A stretch of 64,000 bases of DNA from Seongchinamella sediminis (GCF_003457605.1 NZ_QRAN01000004.1:223987-287986); one strand, 5' to 3'. Shown: positions 47,046 to 60,296, numbered from the stretch's first letter. Numbers and translations: made by a program. Notes: generated by a model from the sequence alone, not told the origin.

Positions 47046-48818
47046 ATGTCAGGTATTCGAACTATCTCTTTTGACGGTGTAATCGTCGGCGGTGGCGGCG
47101 CGGGTATGCGCGCAGCGCTGCAACTGGCCCAGTCGGGATACAAGACTGCGGTGATTTCCAAGGTTTTCCCCACCCGTTCCCACACCGTATCTGCCCAGGG
47201 CGGGATCACCTGTGCTATCGCCAGTGCCGACCCCAATGATGACTGGCGCTGGCACATGTATGACACCGTCAAGGGCTCGGACTACATTGGTGACCAGGAC
47301 GCTATCGAGTACATGTGTTCGGTAGGTCCCGAGGCCGTTTTCGAACTGGAGCACATGGGGCTGCCGTTTTCCCGCACCGAAGAAGGCCGCATCTACCAGC
47401 GCCCCTTTGGTGGCCAGTCCAAGAATTTCGGTGAGGGTGGCCAGGCTGCACGTACCTGTGCCGCGGCCGACCGCACCGGGCATGCCCTGTTGCACACCCT
47501 GTACCAGGGCAACATGAAGAACAACACCGTGTTCTTCAATGAGTGGTATGCCACCGACCTGGTGAAGAACCAGGACGGCGCCGTCGTCGGTGTCATCGCC
47601 ATTTGCATGGAAACCGGTGAGACCGTTTATGTGAAGTCCAAGGCCACCGTATTCGCCACCGGCGGCGCTGGCCGGATTTATGCCTCCACAACCAATGCCC
47701 ATATCAATACCGGCGACGGTATCGGCATGGCCCTGCGCGCCGGCTTCCCCGTCCAGGATATCGAGATGTGGCAGTTCCACCCCACCGGCATCGCCGGGGC
47801 CGGGGTGCTGGTCACCGAGGGTTGCCGCGGTGAAGGCGGCTACCTGATCAACAAGGACGGCGAGCGGTTCATGGAACGCTACGCCCCCAATGCCAAGGAC
47901 CTCGCAGGCCGCGATGTGGTAGCCCGTTCCATGGTTCAGGAGATTCTCGAAGGGCGCGGCTGTGGCCCGGACGCGGATCACGTCTATCTCAAGCTGGATC
48001 ACCTCGGCGAGGAGGTCCTGGAGTCCCGTCTGCCCGGTATTTGCGAACTGTCCCGCACCTTCGCCCATGCCGACCCGGTGAAAGAGCCGGTGCCGGTGGT
48101 GCCTACCTGTCACTATATGATGGGTGGTATCCCCACCAATGTGCACGGCCAGGCCCTGACCGTCGACGCCAGCGGCAACGACCAGGTCATCCCCGGGCTT
48201 TACGCCTGCGGCGAGGTAGCCTGCGTATCGGTGCACGGCGCCAACCGGCTGGGCGGCAACTCACTGCTGGACCTGGTCGTGTTCGGCCGCGCCTCCGGAC
48301 TGTACATCGAGAACGCGCTGCGCGAGGGTATCGAGATGCGCGACGCCTCGGAATCCGATGTCGAGGCGGCCATGGCCCGGCTTGACAAGCTCAACAACTC
48401 TACCAGCGGCGAGAAAGTGGCCGACCTGCGCAAGGAACTGCAAAACACCATGCAGAATCACTTCGGTGTATTCCGTAACGGTGAATTCATGCAGGAAGGT
48501 ATCAAGAAGCTCGGCGATCTGCGTGAGCGCATTGAGAACTGCCACCTGGAAGACAAGAGCCAGGCCTACAACACCGCGCGGATCGAGGCACTCGAGCTGC
48601 ACAACCTGTTTGAGGTGGCAGAAGCCACCGCGATTACCGCCGAAGAACGCAAGGAAAGCCGCGGGGCCCACGCCCGCGAGGATTTCCAGGACCGCGACGA
48701 CGACAACTGGCTGTGTCACTCCATGTACTACCCGGGTGACAAGCGGGTCGGCAAGCGGGATGTGAACTTCGAACCCAAGACAGTCGACACCTTCGAACCG
48801 AAAATCCGGACTTACTAA
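47046..48818 (+). CDS. sdhA: Succinate dehydrogenase flavoprotein subunit
   Basis: Oxidises succinate to fumarate. It has 590 residues (E. coli 588). The FAD fold is [20 protein letters not shown], and the covalent FAD histidine is His46 in [13 protein letters not shown]. Other motifs are [20 protein letters not shown], the dicarboxylate-site [20 protein letters not shown] and [20 protein letters not shown]. It lies in the sdhCDAB operon with 12 bp to sdhB. Confidence 0.98.
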   Translation: MSGIRTISFDGVIVGGGGAGMRAALQLAQSGYKTAVISKVFPTRSHTVSAQGGITCAIASADPNDDWRWHMYDTVKGSDYIGDQDAIEYMCSVGPEAVFELEHMGLPFSRTEEGRIYQRPFGGQSKNFGEGGQAARTCAAADRTGHALLHTLYQGNMKNNTVFFNEWYATDLVKNQDGAVVGVIAICMETGETVYVKSKATVFATGGAGRIYASTTNAHINTGDGIGMALRAGFPVQDIEMWQFHPTGIAGAGVLVTEGCRGEGGYLINKDGERFMERYAPNAKDLAGRDVVARSMVQEILEGRGCGPDADHVYLKLDHLGEEVLESRLPGICELSRTFAHADPVKEPVPVVPTCHYMMGGIPTNVHGQALTVDASGNDQVIPGLYACGEVACVSVHGANRLGGNSLLDLVVFGRASGLYIENALREGIEMRDASESDVEAAMARLDKLNNSTSGEKVADLRKELQNTMQNHFGVFRNGEFMQEGIKKLGDLRERIENCHLEDKSQAYNTARIEALELHNLFEVAEATAITAEERKESRGAHAREDFQDRDDDNWLCHSMYYPGDKRVGKRDVNFEPKTVDTFEPKIRTY

Positions 48819-48830
48819 GGGGCACAGGAC

Positions 48831-49535
48831 ATGTTGCAAGTCAGTATTTATCGCTACAACCCCGAGACGGATTCCGAGCCGTCTATGCAGGATTTCCAGA
48901 TCGACACCGGCGGCAAGGACCTGATGGTCCTCGACGTGCTGGAGTTGATCAAGGCCCAGGACACCACCGTTGCCTATCGTCGCTCGTGCCGGGAGGGTGT
49001 CTGCGGCTCCGACGGCCTGAACATGAACGGCAAGAACGGCCTGGCCTGCATAACGCCGCTGTCCGAAACCGTGAAAGGCAACAAACTGGTGATCCGTCCG
49101 CTGCCGGGCCTGCCGGTGGTGCGCGACCTGGTGGTGGATATGGGCATGTTTTACGCCCAGTATGAAAAGGTGCAGCCCTACCTGCAGAACGATACGCCGG
49201 CGCCGGCGATCGAGCGCCTGCAGTCGCCGGAGGACCGGGAAAAGCTCGACGGCCTCTACGAGTGCATCCTCTGCGCCTGTTGTTCCACCTCCTGTCCCTC
49301 ATTCTGGTGGAACCCGGACCGTTTTATTGGCCCGGCAGGGCTGTTGCAGGCCTATCGCTTTCTCGCCGACAGCCGTGACACGGCCACCGCAGAGCGCCTG
49401 GCCAATCTGGATGATCCCTTCAGCGTGTTCCGCTGTCACGGCATCCAGAATTGCGTGAATGTGTGCCCCAAGGGGCTGAACCCGACCCGCGCGATCGGTC
49501 ATATTCGCCACATGCTGCTTGCCAGGGGTACCTGA
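48831..49535 (+). CDS. sdhB: Succinate dehydrogenase iron-sulfur subunit
   Basis: Passes electrons from FAD to quinone through three clusters. It has 234 residues. The 2Fe-2S ligands are in SCREGVCGSDGLNMNGKNGL followed by AC, the 4Fe-4S ligands in CILCACCSTSCPSFWW, and the 3Fe-4S ligands in CHGIQNCVNVCPKGLNP. The last gene of the sdh set; sucA follows after 209 bp that contains a GCCGGCGC/GCGCCGGC hairpin (49605-49629) but no clear terminator, so transcription may read through. Confidence 0.97.
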   Translation: MLQVSIYRYNPETDSEPSMQDFQIDTGGKDLMVLDVLELIKAQDTTVAYRRSCREGVCGSDGLNMNGKNGLACITPLSETVKGNKLVIRPLPGLPVVRDLVVDMGMFYAQYEKVQPYLQNDTPAPAIERLQSPEDREKLDGLYECILCACCSTSCPSFWWNPDRFIGPAGLLQAYRFLADSRDTATAERLANLDDPFSVFRCHGIQNCVNVCPKGLNPTRAIGHIRHMLLARGT

Positions 49536-49604
49536 TAATAGTTAATAGCCAGAATTAGCTCTGTGGTCTATCTGGCTGTTTTAAAACGATTTTTGGCTTT
49601 AAAT

Positions 49605-49629
49605 GCCGGCGCTTGAACGGGGCGCCGGC
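49605..49629 (+). other. Hairpin between sdhB and sucA
   Basis: GCCGGCGC and GCGCCGGC with a 9-nt loop, preceded by an A/T-rich stretch (TTTTAAAACGATTTTTGG at about 49579). No T-tract follows. It may be an attenuating or message-stabilising hairpin. Confidence 0.4.
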
Positions 49630-49744
49630 GCGGCAATAAGTGAGTGGGGCGGATGCCTGTCGGCAGGGTGCCCCGCTGGCTGCTAGACTTCGGTTCTACC
49701 TGCCCCGCGAAGGGCAAGCAATCCCTACTTCCGGAAGGGCTGTA

Positions 49745-52597
49745 ATGCAAGAAAGCTCAATGGAGCTCCTGTGGCGGAGTTCCCACATAGCAGGTGGTAA
49801 TGCCACCTACGTTGAAGACCTCTACGAGTCCTACCTCAGGGACCCCAATGGCGTACCTGAGCAATGGCGCGACTACTTCGACAAACTGCCGCGGGTTGAA
49901 TCCGACTTCGTGCACACCGAGGACATACCCCACTCGGTGATCCGCGACCGCTTTGCCCAGATCAGCAAGATGCGGGTGCGCACGGAAGCCACCGTCGCCC
50001 ATGACTCCCAGGCCACTGAATACGAGCGCAAGCAGGTGCGGGTGGTGCAGCTGATTTCAGCTTACCGGCAGCGCGGCCACCAGAAGGCCCAACTGGACCC
50101 GCTGGGCATCGCCGAGCGCGAGCATGTTCGCGACCTGGAGCTTTCCTTCCACGAACTGTCGGAAGCGGATTACGACACCGTGTTCCAGACCGGCAGCCTG
50201 CATATCGGCAAGTCCGATGCGACCCTGGGCGAGATCCACGATGCCCTGGAGCGCACCTACTGCAAATCCATCGGCGCGGAGTTCATGCACATCGTCAATA
50301 CCGACGAGCGTCACTGGATCATGACCCGCATGGAGTCGGTGCGCAGTGCCCCGGATTTCGGCAGGGAGGTGCAGCTGACCCTGCTGCGCCGGCTGATCAA
50401 GGCCGAGGGGCTGGAGAAGTCACTGGGATCCAAGTATCCCGGCACCAAGCGTTTTGGCCTGGAGGGCGGCGAGAGCCTCATTCCCATGCTGGCGGAGATG
50501 ATCCAGCGCTCGGGCAATTACGGCGTCCAGGAAATTGTTATCGGCATGGCCCACCGCGGGCGCCTCAACGTGCTGATCAACATTCTCGGCAAGAACCCGT
50601 CCGAACTGTTCGACGAGTTCGAGGGCAAGGTGGCCTACGACAGCTCGGGCGATGTCAAGTACCACCAGGGTTTTTCCTCCAACGTGATGACCCCCGGCGG
50701 CGAGATTCACCTGGCCCTGGCGTTCAATCCCTCGCACCTGGAAATTGTCTCGCCTGTGGTGGAAGGCTCAGTGCGTGCCCGCCAGGAGCGGCGCCAGGAC
50801 GAGACCGGAGAGCGGGTCACCCCGATCGTGATTCACGGCGATGCGGCCTTTGCCGGCCAGGGCGTGGTGATGGAGACATTCCAGATGTCCCAGACCCGGG
50901 CTTACAAAACCGGCGGCACCATCCATATCGTGCTCAACAACCAGGTGGGGTTCACCACCAACAAGCGCGAGGATGCGCGCTCCACCGAATACTGCACCGA
51001 CATTGCCAAGATGGTGCAGGCGCCGATATTCCACGTTAATGCCGATGATCCGGAAGCCGTCCTGTTCGTGACCCAGATGGCGGTGGATTACCGCACCGAA
51101 TTCAGGAAAGATGTGGTAATCGACCTGATCTGTTACCGTCGTCGCGGCCATAACGAGGCTGATGAACCCTCGGTTACCCAGCCCTTGATGTACAAGACCA
51201 TCCGCAAGCACAAGACCACGCGCGACCTGTACGCTGCCAGGCTGATCAGTGCGGGGACGCTCACCGAGCGTGAGGACCAGTTTCTGGTGGAACGCTACCG
51301 CGAGTCCCTGGACCGCGGCGAACCGCTGGTCAGCAGCCTGGTCAGTGAACCCAACAAGACCCTGTTCGTAGACTGGTCGCCCTACATCGGCCACGTGTGG
51401 ACGGATGAAGCGGACACCACCATAGATATCCACAGGCTCCAAACCCTGGCCCACGATATCAATGTCGCGCCGGAGAATTTTCCGCTGCAGCGACAGGTAT
51501 CCAAAATCCTGGAGGACCGGCGCAAGATGGCCGCCGGCGCCACCCCGATCAACTGGGGCTTTGCCGAGACCATGGCCTACGCCACGCTGCTCGAGGCGGG
51601 CTACCCGGTACGGCTGACCGGACAGGATGTGGGCCGCGGCACCTTTTCCCACCGGCACGCGGTGCTGCACAACCAGAATGACGAGAGCTGCCACATTCCG
51701 CTGCAGCACATTGCCGCGGACCAGGCTCCGTTTGTCATTTACGATTCCCTGTTGTCGGAGGAGGCGGTACTGGCCTTCGAATACGGCTACGCCACCACCA
51801 TGCCCAAGGGGCTGGTCATCTGGGAGGCCCAGTTTGGTGATTTCGCCAACGGCGCCCAGGTGGTCATCGACCAGTTCATTACCAGTGGCGAGCACAAGTG
51901 GCAGCGCCTCTGCGGTCTCACCATGTTGCTGCCCCACGGCTATGAGGGCCAGGGTCCCGAGCACTCATCGGCCAGGCTGGAACGTTTCCTGCAGTTGTGC
52001 GCCGAGCACAATATCCAGGTGTGCGTACCCACCACGCCAGCCCAGGTATTCCATATGCTCAGGCGGCAGGCGATTCGACCGCTGCGCAAACCGCTGGTGG
52101 TCATGTCGCCCAAGAGCCTGTTGCGTCACAAGGAGGCCATTTCCACCATTGACGAACTGGCGGACGGGCGCTTTTACAACGTTCTCGATGAAACCGATGA
52201 TCTCGACAAGGACAAGGTGAAACGGGTCGTGATGTGCAGTGGCAAGGTCTACTATGATTTGCGGGCGGCGCGTCGGGAGCGCGAAATCGACCATATCGCC
52301 CTGATCAGGATCGAGCAACTGTACCCGTTCCCGGAAGAGGACCTGCTGGCGGTGCTGAAACACTACCCGAATGTGGAAGAGGCCGTATGGTGCCAGGAAG
52401 AGCCCATGAACCAGGGCGCCTGGTACTCCAGCCAGCATCACATGCGGCGGGTATTGTTCAACCACAAGCAGAATGTATACCTGCATTACGTGGGGCGTGA
52501 CAGTTCCGCCTCGCCGGCGGCGGGATACATGGCCCTGCACCTGGAACAACTGGAAGCATTTATCAACAAGGCCCTGGCACCTGAGGTGCCCTGGTAG
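49745..52597 (+). CDS. sucA: 2-oxoglutarate dehydrogenase E1 component
   Basis: Thiamine-diphosphate enzyme that decarboxylates 2-oxoglutarate and succinylates the lipoyl group of E2. It has 950 residues from ATG at 49745 (MQESSMELLWRSSHIAGGNA); AGGG lies 5 nt upstream. Motifs: HRGRLNVLINILGKNPSELF, GDAAFAGQGVVMETFQMSQT, and the pyrimidine-domain EAQFGDFANGAQVVIDQFIT. The N-terminal E2-binding helix (DLYESYLRDPNGVPEQWRDY) is present. The upstream extension to 49640 has no homology. sucB starts 21 bp later. Confidence 0.97.
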   Translation: MQESSMELLWRSSHIAGGNATYVEDLYESYLRDPNGVPEQWRDYFDKLPRVESDFVHTEDIPHSVIRDRFAQISKMRVRTEATVAHDSQATEYERKQVRVVQLISAYRQRGHQKAQLDPLGIAEREHVRDLELSFHELSEADYDTVFQTGSLHIGKSDATLGEIHDALERTYCKSIGAEFMHIVNTDERHWIMTRMESVRSAPDFGREVQLTLLRRLIKAEGLEKSLGSKYPGTKRFGLEGGESLIPMLAEMIQRSGNYGVQEIVIGMAHRGRLNVLINILGKNPSELFDEFEGKVAYDSSGDVKYHQGFSSNVMTPGGEIHLALAFNPSHLEIVSPVVEGSVRARQERRQDETGERVTPIVIHGDAAFAGQGVVMETFQMSQTRAYKTGGTIHIVLNNQVGFTTNKREDARSTEYCTDIAKMVQAPIFHVNADDPEAVLFVTQMAVDYRTEFRKDVVIDLICYRRRGHNEADEPSVTQPLMYKTIRKHKTTRDLYAARLISAGTLTEREDQFLVERYRESLDRGEPLVSSLVSEPNKTLFVDWSPYIGHVWTDEADTTIDIHRLQTLAHDINVAPENFPLQRQVSKILEDRRKMAAGATPINWGFAETMAYATLLEAGYPVRLTGQDVGRGTFSHRHAVLHNQNDESCHIPLQHIAADQAPFVIYDSLLSEEAVLAFEYGYATTMPKGLVIWEAQFGDFANGAQVVIDQFITSGEHKWQRLCGLTMLLPHGYEGQGPEHSSARLERFLQLCAEHNIQVCVPTTPAQVFHMLRRQAIRPLRKPLVVMSPKSLLRHKEAISTIDELADGRFYNVLDETDDLDKDKVKRVVMCSGKVYYDLRAARREREIDHIALIRIEQLYPFPEEDLLAVLKHYPNVEEAVWCQEEPMNQGAWYSSQHHMRRVLFNHKQNVYLHYVGRDSSASPAAGYMALHLEQLEAFINKALAPEVPW

Positions 52598-52618
52598 TCA
52601 TAGCGCGAAGGAAGAGAT

Positions 52619-53845
52619 ATGGCGATTGAAATCAAGGCCCCGGCCTTTCCCGAGTCGGTAGCAGACGGTGAAGTTGCTGCCTGGCACAAGCAGGAAGGGG
52701 AGTCGGTATCCCGCGACGAACTGATCGTCGAGATTGAAACCGACAAGGTAGTGATGGAAGTGGTGGCGCCCGAGGACGGGGTCATTAGCAAAATTCATGC
52801 CCCCGAAGGGGAGACCATTCAGAGCGAGCAGCTGCTGGCTACCCTGGAGCAGGGCGCAGCCGCCGCATCGGCACCGGCCGCAGCGGCCGCAACCGAGGCG
52901 CCCCCGGCCTCGGCTGATGAGGACCTGGCCGCACTGCTGGGCCCGGCCGCGCGCCAGCTGGTGGAGGAACACCAGCTCGATATCAGCCAGATCCAGGGCA
53001 GTGGCAAGAATGGCCGCATTACCAAGGAAGACATTCTCAAGTTCATGAAAGCCGGTGGTGGTGCCCGGAAGGCGGAGGCGGCAAAGCCCGCCGCTGCAGC
53101 AGCGCCGGCAGCAGTGGCCGAGAAACCGCTACCCTCGGGCGAGCGGGTTGAAAAGCGTGTACCGATGACCCGGATGCGGGCCAAGATCGCCGAGCGCCTG
53201 CTCAATGCCACCCAGGAAACCGCCATGCTGACCACCTTCAACGAGGTGAACATGGCGCCGATGATGGCCCTGCGCAGCAAGTACAAGGATCAGTTCGAGA
53301 AAGCCCACAATGGTACCCGGCTGGGCTTTATGGGTATGTTCGTCAAGGCCGCCTGTGAGGCTCTCAAGCGCTTCCCGGAGGTCAATGCCTCCATCGACGG
53401 CAATGACGTGGTATATCACGGTTACCAGGATATCGGCGTGGCAGTGTCCACCGAGAACGGACTGGTGGTGCCGGTACTGCGCGATGCGGATTTCATGAGC
53501 ATCGCCGATGTCGAGGCGGCGATTCGCGACCTGGGGCTGCGCGCCCGCGATAACAAGCTGACCATCGACGACATGACCGGCGGCACCTTTACCGTGACCA
53601 ATGGCGGCGTTTTCGGCTCGCTGATGTCGACGCCGATCCTGAATCCGCCGCAAACCGGGATTCTCGGGATGCACAAGATCCAGGAGCGGCCGATGGCGAT
53701 CAATGGCGAGGTGGTTATCCTGCCGATGATGTACCTGGCCCTGTCTTACGATCATCGCCTGATTGACGGCAAGACCGCGGTGCAGTTCCTGGTGGCGGTC
53801 AAGGATCTGATCGAGGATCCCGCGCGGATCCTGCTGCAGCTGTAG
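52619..53845 (+). CDS. sucB: Dihydrolipoyllysine succinyltransferase (2-oxoglutarate dehydrogenase E2)
   Basis: Core subunit of the complex. It has 408 residues. The N-terminal lipoyl domain has the modified lysine Lys43 in [17 protein letters not shown]. An Ala/Pro linker precedes the peripheral subunit-binding domain ([20 protein letters not shown]), and a second linker leads to the catalytic domain with [20 protein letters not shown] and the active-site [29 protein letters not shown] lies before the ATG. Confidence 0.97.
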   Translation: MAIEIKAPAFPESVADGEVAAWHKQEGESVSRDELIVEIETDKVVMEVVAPEDGVISKIHAPEGETIQSEQLLATLEQGAAAASAPAAAAATEAPPASADEDLAALLGPAARQLVEEHQLDISQIQGSGKNGRITKEDILKFMKAGGGARKAEAAKPAAAAAPAAVAEKPLPSGERVEKRVPMTRMRAKIAERLLNATQETAMLTTFNEVNMAPMMALRSKYKDQFEKAHNGTRLGFMGMFVKAACEALKRFPEVNASIDGNDVVYHGYQDIGVAVSTENGLVVPVLRDADFMSIADVEAAIRDLGLRARDNKLTIDDMTGGTFTVTNGGVFGSLMSTPILNPPQTGILGMHKIQERPMAINGEVVILPMMYLALSYDHRLIDGKTAVQFLVAVKDLIEDPARILLQL

Positions 53846-53891
53846 ACAGATACGCATCCGGCCCCGGGGTTCACGGGACCTTGAATTTTAA

Positions 53892-55349
<1,458 letters not shown>

Positions 55350-55478
55350 AATTCGCCCGCGCGCGTACAATAAAACCAATCGCCGGCGTGTGTGGGTATC
55401 GAGGGGTGTTTTGCAGCTGTGTCGCGAAATGCCGAAATGAAAGCAGCATAGGCTGATTAAAGAAGAGCAGGACAGCAC

Positions 55479-56648
55479 ATGAATCTTCATGAGTATCAGG
55501 GCAAGCAACTGTTTGCCGAATACGGACTGCCGGTCTCCAAGGGTTACGCAGTAGATAGCCCGCAGGAAGCGGTAGAAGCGGCAGACATGATTGGCGGCGA
55601 CATGTGGGTGGTAAAAGCCCAGGTGCATGCCGGTGGTCGCGGTAAGGCCGGCGGGGTAAAGCTGGTCAAGACCAAAGACGAAATACGGGAATTTGCCTCC
55701 CACTGGCTGGGCAGGAACCTGGTGACCTACCAGACCGATGAAAACGGCCAGCCCGTCAGCAAGATTCTGGTTGAATCCTGTACCGATATCGCCGAGGAGT
55801 TGTACCTGGGCGCGGTGGTCGACCGCTCTTCCCGCCGCATTGTGTTCATGGCGTCTACCGAGGGCGGTGTTGAAATCGAGAAAGTGGCTGAGGAAACGCC
55901 GGAAAAGATCCTGCGCGCCACTATCGACCCGCTGACCGGTCCCCAGCCCTACCAGGGCCGCGAACTGGCCTTCAAACTGGGTCTCGCCGGCGAGCAGATC
56001 AAGCAGTTCGTGAAAATTTTCATGGGCCTGGCACAGCTGTTTATCGACAAGGACCTGGCGCTGATCGAAGTCAACCCGCTGGTCATTACCGATAAGGGCG
56101 ACCTGCACTGCCTGGACGCCAAGATCGGCGTCGACAGCAACGCCCTGTACCGCCAGCACACTCTGCGTGAGATGCACGACCCCTCGCAGGAAGACGAGCG
56201 CGAGGCCCACGCGGCCCGCTGGGAACTCAACTACGTTGCCCTGGATGGCAATATTGGCTGCATGGTCAACGGCGCAGGCCTGGCCATGGGGACCATGGAC
56301 ATTGTTGCCCTGCACGGCGGCTTCCCCGCCAACTTCCTCGATGTGGGTGGCGGCGCGACCAAGGAGCGAGTCTCCGAGGCATTCAAGATCATCCTCTCTG
56401 ACGACAATGTGAAAGCGGTACTGATCAATATCTTCGGCGGTATCGTCCGTTGCGACCTGATCGCCGAGGGCGTGATTGGCGCCGTGGAAGAGATCGGCGT
56501 GGAGGTACCCGTCGTGGTGCGTCTCGAGGGCAACAACGCGGAGCTGGGCCAGAAAGTACTGGCGGACAGCGGGTTGAATATTATTGCTGCCACCAGCCTT
56601 ACAGATGCTGCACAGCAAGCGGTTAAAGCAGCAGGAGGAGCAGCATAA
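55479..56648 (+). CDS. sucC: Succinyl-CoA synthetase (ADP-forming) beta subunit
   Basis: Makes ATP or GTP from succinyl-CoA. It has 389 residues (E. coli 388). ATP-grasp features: [60 protein letters not shown] and [20 protein letters not shown]. Its stop overlaps the sucD ATG by one base (TAATG). A 129-bp gap before it may contain a separate promoter but I see no clear hexamers. Confidence 0.98.
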   Translation: MNLHEYQGKQLFAEYGLPVSKGYAVDSPQEAVEAADMIGGDMWVVKAQVHAGGRGKAGGVKLVKTKDEIREFASHWLGRNLVTYQTDENGQPVSKILVESCTDIAEELYLGAVVDRSSRRIVFMASTEGGVEIEKVAEETPEKILRATIDPLTGPQPYQGRELAFKLGLAGEQIKQFVKIFMGLAQLFIDKDLALIEVNPLVITDKGDLHCLDAKIGVDSNALYRQHTLREMHDPSQEDEREAHAARWELNYVALDGNIGCMVNGAGLAMGTMDIVALHGGFPANFLDVGGGATKERVSEAFKIILSDDNVKAVLINIFGGIVRCDLIAEGVIGAVEEIGVEVPVVVRLEGNNAELGQKVLADSGLNIIAATSLTDAAQQAVKAAGGAA

Positions 56649-57520
56649 TGAGTGTTCTTATCGACAAAAACACCAAGGTTATCTGCCAGGGCTTCACCGG
56701 CTCCCAGGGGACTTTCCACTCGGAGCAGGCGATTGATTACGGCACCCAGATGGTCGGTGGTGTTACCCCCGGCAAGGGCGGCCAGGAGCACCTGGGCCTG
56801 CCGGTGTTCAACACCGTTGCCGAGGCCGTCGAGGCAACCGGCGCAGATGCCTCCGTGATCTACGTGCCGGCGCCGTTCTGCAAGGATTCAATCCTGGAGG
56901 CGGCCAACGGCGGCATCAAACTGATCGTGTGTATCACCGAGGGCATTCCGACGCTCGATATGCTCGAAGCCAAGGTCAAGTGCGATGAACTGGGCGTGCG
57001 CCTGATTGGTCCCAACTGCCCGGGCGTGATCACTCCCGGGGAATGCAAGATCGGCATTATGCCCGGTCACATTCACCTGCCCGGCAAGGTCGGCATCGTG
57101 TCCCGTTCCGGCACCCTCACTTACGAGGCGGTCAAGCAGACCACCGACGCCGGCTACGGTCAGTCCACCTGTGTCGGTATTGGCGGTGACCCCATTCCCG
57201 GATCCAACTTCATCGATATCCTGGAGTTGTTCCAGAACGACCCGGCCACTGAGGCCATCGTGATGATTGGCGAAATCGGCGGCACCGCCGAGGAAGAGGC
57301 TGCGGCTTATATCAAGGCCAACGTCACCAAGCCGGTTGTGTCCTACATTGCCGGCGTGACGGCCCCCAAAGGCAAGCGGATGGGCCACGCAGGCGCTATC
57401 ATCTCCGGCGGTAAGGGTACGGCGGACGAGAAATTCGCTGCGCTGGAAGACGCCGGGGTGAAGACGGTACGCTCACTGGCGGACATCGGTTCCGCCCTCG
57501 CGGAGATTACCGGCTGGTAA
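56648..57520 (+). CDS. sucD: Succinyl-CoA synthetase (ADP-forming) alpha subunit
   Basis: A 290-residue subunit with the CoA-binding fold ([19 protein letters not shown]) and the phosphohistidine in [20 protein letters not shown]. Other motifs are [20 protein letters not shown] and [20 protein letters not shown]. It ends the sucAB-lpd-sucCD set and is followed 21 bp later by a good terminator. Confidence 0.98.
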   Translation: MSVLIDKNTKVICQGFTGSQGTFHSEQAIDYGTQMVGGVTPGKGGQEHLGLPVFNTVAEAVEATGADASVIYVPAPFCKDSILEAANGGIKLIVCITEGIPTLDMLEAKVKCDELGVRLIGPNCPGVITPGECKIGIMPGHIHLPGKVGIVSRSGTLTYEAVKQTTDAGYGQSTCVGIGGDPIPGSNFIDILELFQNDPATEAIVMIGEIGGTAEEEAAAYIKANVTKPVVSYIAGVTAPKGKRMGHAGAIISGGKGTADEKFAALEDAGVKTVRSLADIGSALAEITGW

Positions 57521-57541
57521 CAGACCCGGTTGGGTACTCGC

Positions 57542-57571
57542 AAAGGCTCGTCTGCGGACGGGCCTTTTTTG
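57542..57571 (+). terminator. Terminator after sucD
   Basis: AAAGGCTCGTC-TGCG-GACGGGCCTTTTTT: an 11-bp stem with a G-T type mismatch and a T6 tract. Confidence 0.9.
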
Positions 57572-57589
57572 TGCCCGCGGGTTAGCGCT

Positions 57590-58123
57590 TCAGCGATCCT
57601 CCAGCGGGATCATGATGTGGGCGTAGGGCGTATCCCCCCACATCACATAGGGTCCGCCACCATGCGGGTCGTCGGTAATCCCCTCGAGCATCGCTTTCGG
57701 CACAATCACCATAAGGTGGGCCCCTTCCTTGATGAAGTCGGGGGCGTTCTTGCCCATGGGGTGCATTGGGTTGGAATTGCTGACCCCGGCATCGCCCTGC
57801 AACATGTAGGAGATACCAATGCCGCTGGCCTCGAAGTCGGCCTGCTGGCCCATGGCCTGCATCATCTCCATCCACACCGCGTCGTTGCACATGGGAGCGC
57901 CATCGTCGGGCAGGGTCTCCGGCAGGCAGGTCCAGCCGTTGCTGCCTTCGGCCAGTACCTCACCGCGATACAGCACCGTAGCGTCGGCGCTGACCATGGC
58001 CGGCGCGGCGGACCGCGCCAGGGCGATCAGTTCGTCCTTGTCGGCGGCGAGCGAGGGAGAGCTTGAAAGTGCCAGCGCCAGTGCGCCCAGGGTGGTTTGT
58101 ACAGCAAACTTGAAGTTGTGCAT
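57590..58123 (-). CDS. Secreted protein of unknown function
   Basis: I do not recognise the family. The product is 177 residues from ATG at 58123, preceded by a near-perfect GGAGGA 7 nt upstream. It has a Sec signal peptide ([20 protein letters not shown], cleavage near SLAAD). The mature part has two cysteines (WTCLPET and PMCNDAVW), perhaps a disulfide, and a Met/His/Asp-rich C-terminal half ([40 protein letters not shown]). The look is of a periplasmic or extracellular binding protein, possibly metal-related, but this is a guess. It is convergent with sucD and divergent from htpG. Confidence 0.8.
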   Translation of the reverse strand: MHNFKFAVQTTLGALALALSSSPSLAADKDELIALARSAAPAMVSADATVLYRGEVLAEGSNGWTCLPETLPDDGAPMCNDAVWMEMMQAMGQQADFEASGIGISYMLQGDAGVSNSNPMHPMGKNAPDFIKEGAHLMVIVPKAMLEGITDDPHGGGPYVMWGDTPYAHIMIPLEDR

Positions 58124-58205
58124 GCTTGATTCCTCCACGGAATTCCCATCAAAAGGTAGACCATGGCTCCTGTTTGCGCGAATTCGCCATTGGCCGGCCC
58201 CAGGC

Positions 58206-58234
58206 CTTGAAAACCCCGGGGCTTGTCCCCATAT
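58206..58234 (+). promoter_or_regulatory. Sigma-32 heat-shock promoter of htpG
   Basis: CTTGAAA (58206-58212), 14-nt spacer, CCCCATAT (58227-58234): an almost perfect RpoH consensus, 57 bp upstream of the htpG ATG. It implies heat-inducible transcription. Confidence 0.92.
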
Positions 58235-58290
58235 CGCTCTAACAGAAACAAATCTTTTAATATCAACCAGTTACAATCCGAGGTTAATTC

Positions 58291-60207
58291 ATGACTGCCG
58301 ACGTCCAAAAAGAGACACTGGGCTTCCAGACCGAGGCGAAGCAACTGCTTCACCTGATGATCCACTCGCTGTATTCCAACCAGGAGATTTTCCTCCGTGA
58401 GCTGATCTCCAACGCCTCCGATGCTATCGACAAACTGCGCTTTGCCGCGCTGTCGGACGAGTCCCTGCTGGAGGGACAGGGCGACTACCAGATCCAGGTT
58501 GACGTCGACAAGGACGCGAAAACGATCACCATCGCCGACAACGGCATCGGCATGAACCGTGACGAGGTCGTCGAGCACCTGGGCACCATCGCCAAATCCG
58601 GCACGGCGGCGTTCCTGGAAAACCTCACTGGCGACCAGCAGAAAGACTCGCAGCTCATCGGCCAGTTCGGCGTCGGTTTTTATTCCGCGTTCATTGTCGC
58701 CGACCGGGTGGAAGTGCACAGCCGCAAGGCCGGGGACGCGCCGGAGGCGGGTGTAGTCTGGGAATCCCACGGCGAATCGGAATTCTCGGTTGAAGCGCGG
58801 GAAAAGCCCACCCGCGGCACCCGTATTACCCTGTTCCTGAAGGACGGCTGCGAAGAGTTTGCCGAGGACTTCCGCGTGCGCAGCGTCATCAAGAAGTACT
58901 CCGACCATATTTCGGTGCCGGTGATGATGCTCAAGCCCGCAGCGCCAGCGGCCGAGGGTGAGGAAGAGCAGGCTGGGGAAAGTCCGGAATACGAAGCCGT
59001 GAACGAAGCCACCGCGCTGTGGACCCGCGGTCGCACCGAGATTTCCGACGACGAGTACAAGGAATTCTACAAGCACGTTTCCCATGACTTTGACGAGCCG
59101 CTGAGCTGGAGCCACAACCGGGTAGAGGGAAAACTCGAGTACACCAGCCTGCTGTACCTGCCGCGGCGCGCACCTTTCGACCTGTGGAATCGCGACATGG
59201 CTCGCGGGCTCAAGCTGTACGTGCAGCGCACCTTTATCATGGACGACGCCGAACAGTTCCTGCCGCTGTACCTGCGCTTCGTCAAGGGTGTGGTGGATTC
59301 CAATGACCTGCCGCTCAACGTGTCCCGCGAGATTCTGCAGCAGGACGGGGCGGTCGATTCCATGCGCAGCGCATTGACCAAGCGGGTGCTGGACATGCTG
59401 TCAAAGCTGGCGAAGAAGGACGGGGATGACTACGCCACGTTCTGGAAGGAGTTTGGCCAGGTACTCAAGGAAGGCCCGGCGGAAGATTTTGCCAACAAGG
59501 AGAAAATCGCCAGCCTGCTGCGCTTCTCCACCACCCACACCGACAAGGAAGACCAGGACCAGTCACTGGCGGACTACATCGCGCGGATGCAGGAAGGCCA
59601 GGAAAAGATCTTCTACGTGGTGGCGGAAAACTTCAATACCGCGAAGAGCAGCCCGCACCTGGAGGTATTCCGGAAGAAGGGCATCGAAGTACTGCTGCTC
59701 TCTGACCGGGTGGATGACTGGCTGATGAATCACCTGCAGGACTTTGACGGCAAGTCCTTCCAGGACGTGGCCCGCGGTTCCCTGGACCTGGGCAATGCTT
59801 CCGAGGAAGACAAGGCCGAACAGGAAAAACTGGAGAAGGAGAGCGAGGCCCTGGTAGAGCGCATGGCCAGGGTGCTGGAAAACAAGGTCGCGGAAGTGCG
59901 GGCCACCGCGCGCCTGACAGACTCGCCGGCCTGCCTGGTGGTTGGCGACTTCGACATGGGCGCGCAGATGAAGCGCATCATGGAGGCCGCGGGGCAGCCG
60001 GTGCCGGATTCCAAACCCATCCTGGAAATCAACCCCGGGCACCCGCTGCTGACCATGCTCGACAAGGAGGCAGATGAGGATCGGTTTGCCGACCTCGCCT
60101 CCGTGGTCTTTGACCAGGCCAACCTGGCCGAGGGCGGCCAGCTTGAGGATCCGGCGGCCTACGTGGCGACCCTGAACAAGCTGTTGCTTGAGCTCGACGC
60201 CAGATAG
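58291..60207 (+). CDS. htpG: Molecular chaperone HtpG (Hsp90)
   Basis: ATP-dependent homodimeric chaperone. It has 638 residues (E. coli 624). The GHKL ATPase motifs are [40 protein letters not shown] and [20 protein letters not shown]. The middle domain has the catalytic-loop region [20 protein letters not shown] and [20 protein letters not shown]. An acidic Glu/Ala insertion ([18 protein letters not shown]) sits at about 220-240. It is driven by a clear sigma-32 promoter and followed by a terminator. Confidence 0.98.
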   Translation: MTADVQKETLGFQTEAKQLLHLMIHSLYSNQEIFLRELISNASDAIDKLRFAALSDESLLEGQGDYQIQVDVDKDAKTITIADNGIGMNRDEVVEHLGTIAKSGTAAFLENLTGDQQKDSQLIGQFGVGFYSAFIVADRVEVHSRKAGDAPEAGVVWESHGESEFSVEAREKPTRGTRITLFLKDGCEEFAEDFRVRSVIKKYSDHISVPVMMLKPAAPAAEGEEEQAGESPEYEAVNEATALWTRGRTEISDDEYKEFYKHVSHDFDEPLSWSHNRVEGKLEYTSLLYLPRRAPFDLWNRDMARGLKLYVQRTFIMDDAEQFLPLYLRFVKGVVDSNDLPLNVSREILQQDGAVDSMRSALTKRVLDMLSKLAKKDGDDYATFWKEFGQVLKEGPAEDFANKEKIASLLRFSTTHTDKEDQDQSLADYIARMQEGQEKIFYVVAENFNTAKSSPHLEVFRKKGIEVLLLSDRVDDWLMNHLQDFDGKSFQDVARGSLDLGNASEEDKAEQEKLEKESEALVERMARVLENKVAEVRATARLTDSPACLVVGDFDMGAQMKRIMEAAGQPVPDSKPILEINPGHPLLTMLDKEADEDRFADLASVVFDQANLAEGGQLEDPAAYVATLNKLLLELDAR

Positions 60208-60228
60208 GCGGCCGTCTGCGGTAACAGG

Positions 60229-60253
60229 AGCGGGCTGTAAGGCCCGCTTTTTT
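60229..60253 (+). terminator. Terminator after htpG
   Basis: AGCGGGC-TGTAAG-GCCCGCT followed by TTTTT, 21 bp past the htpG stop. Confidence 0.92.
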
Positions 60254-60296
60254 GTTAGACTGCAGGCCTCGCCGGATAAACATACAAGGACAAGTC

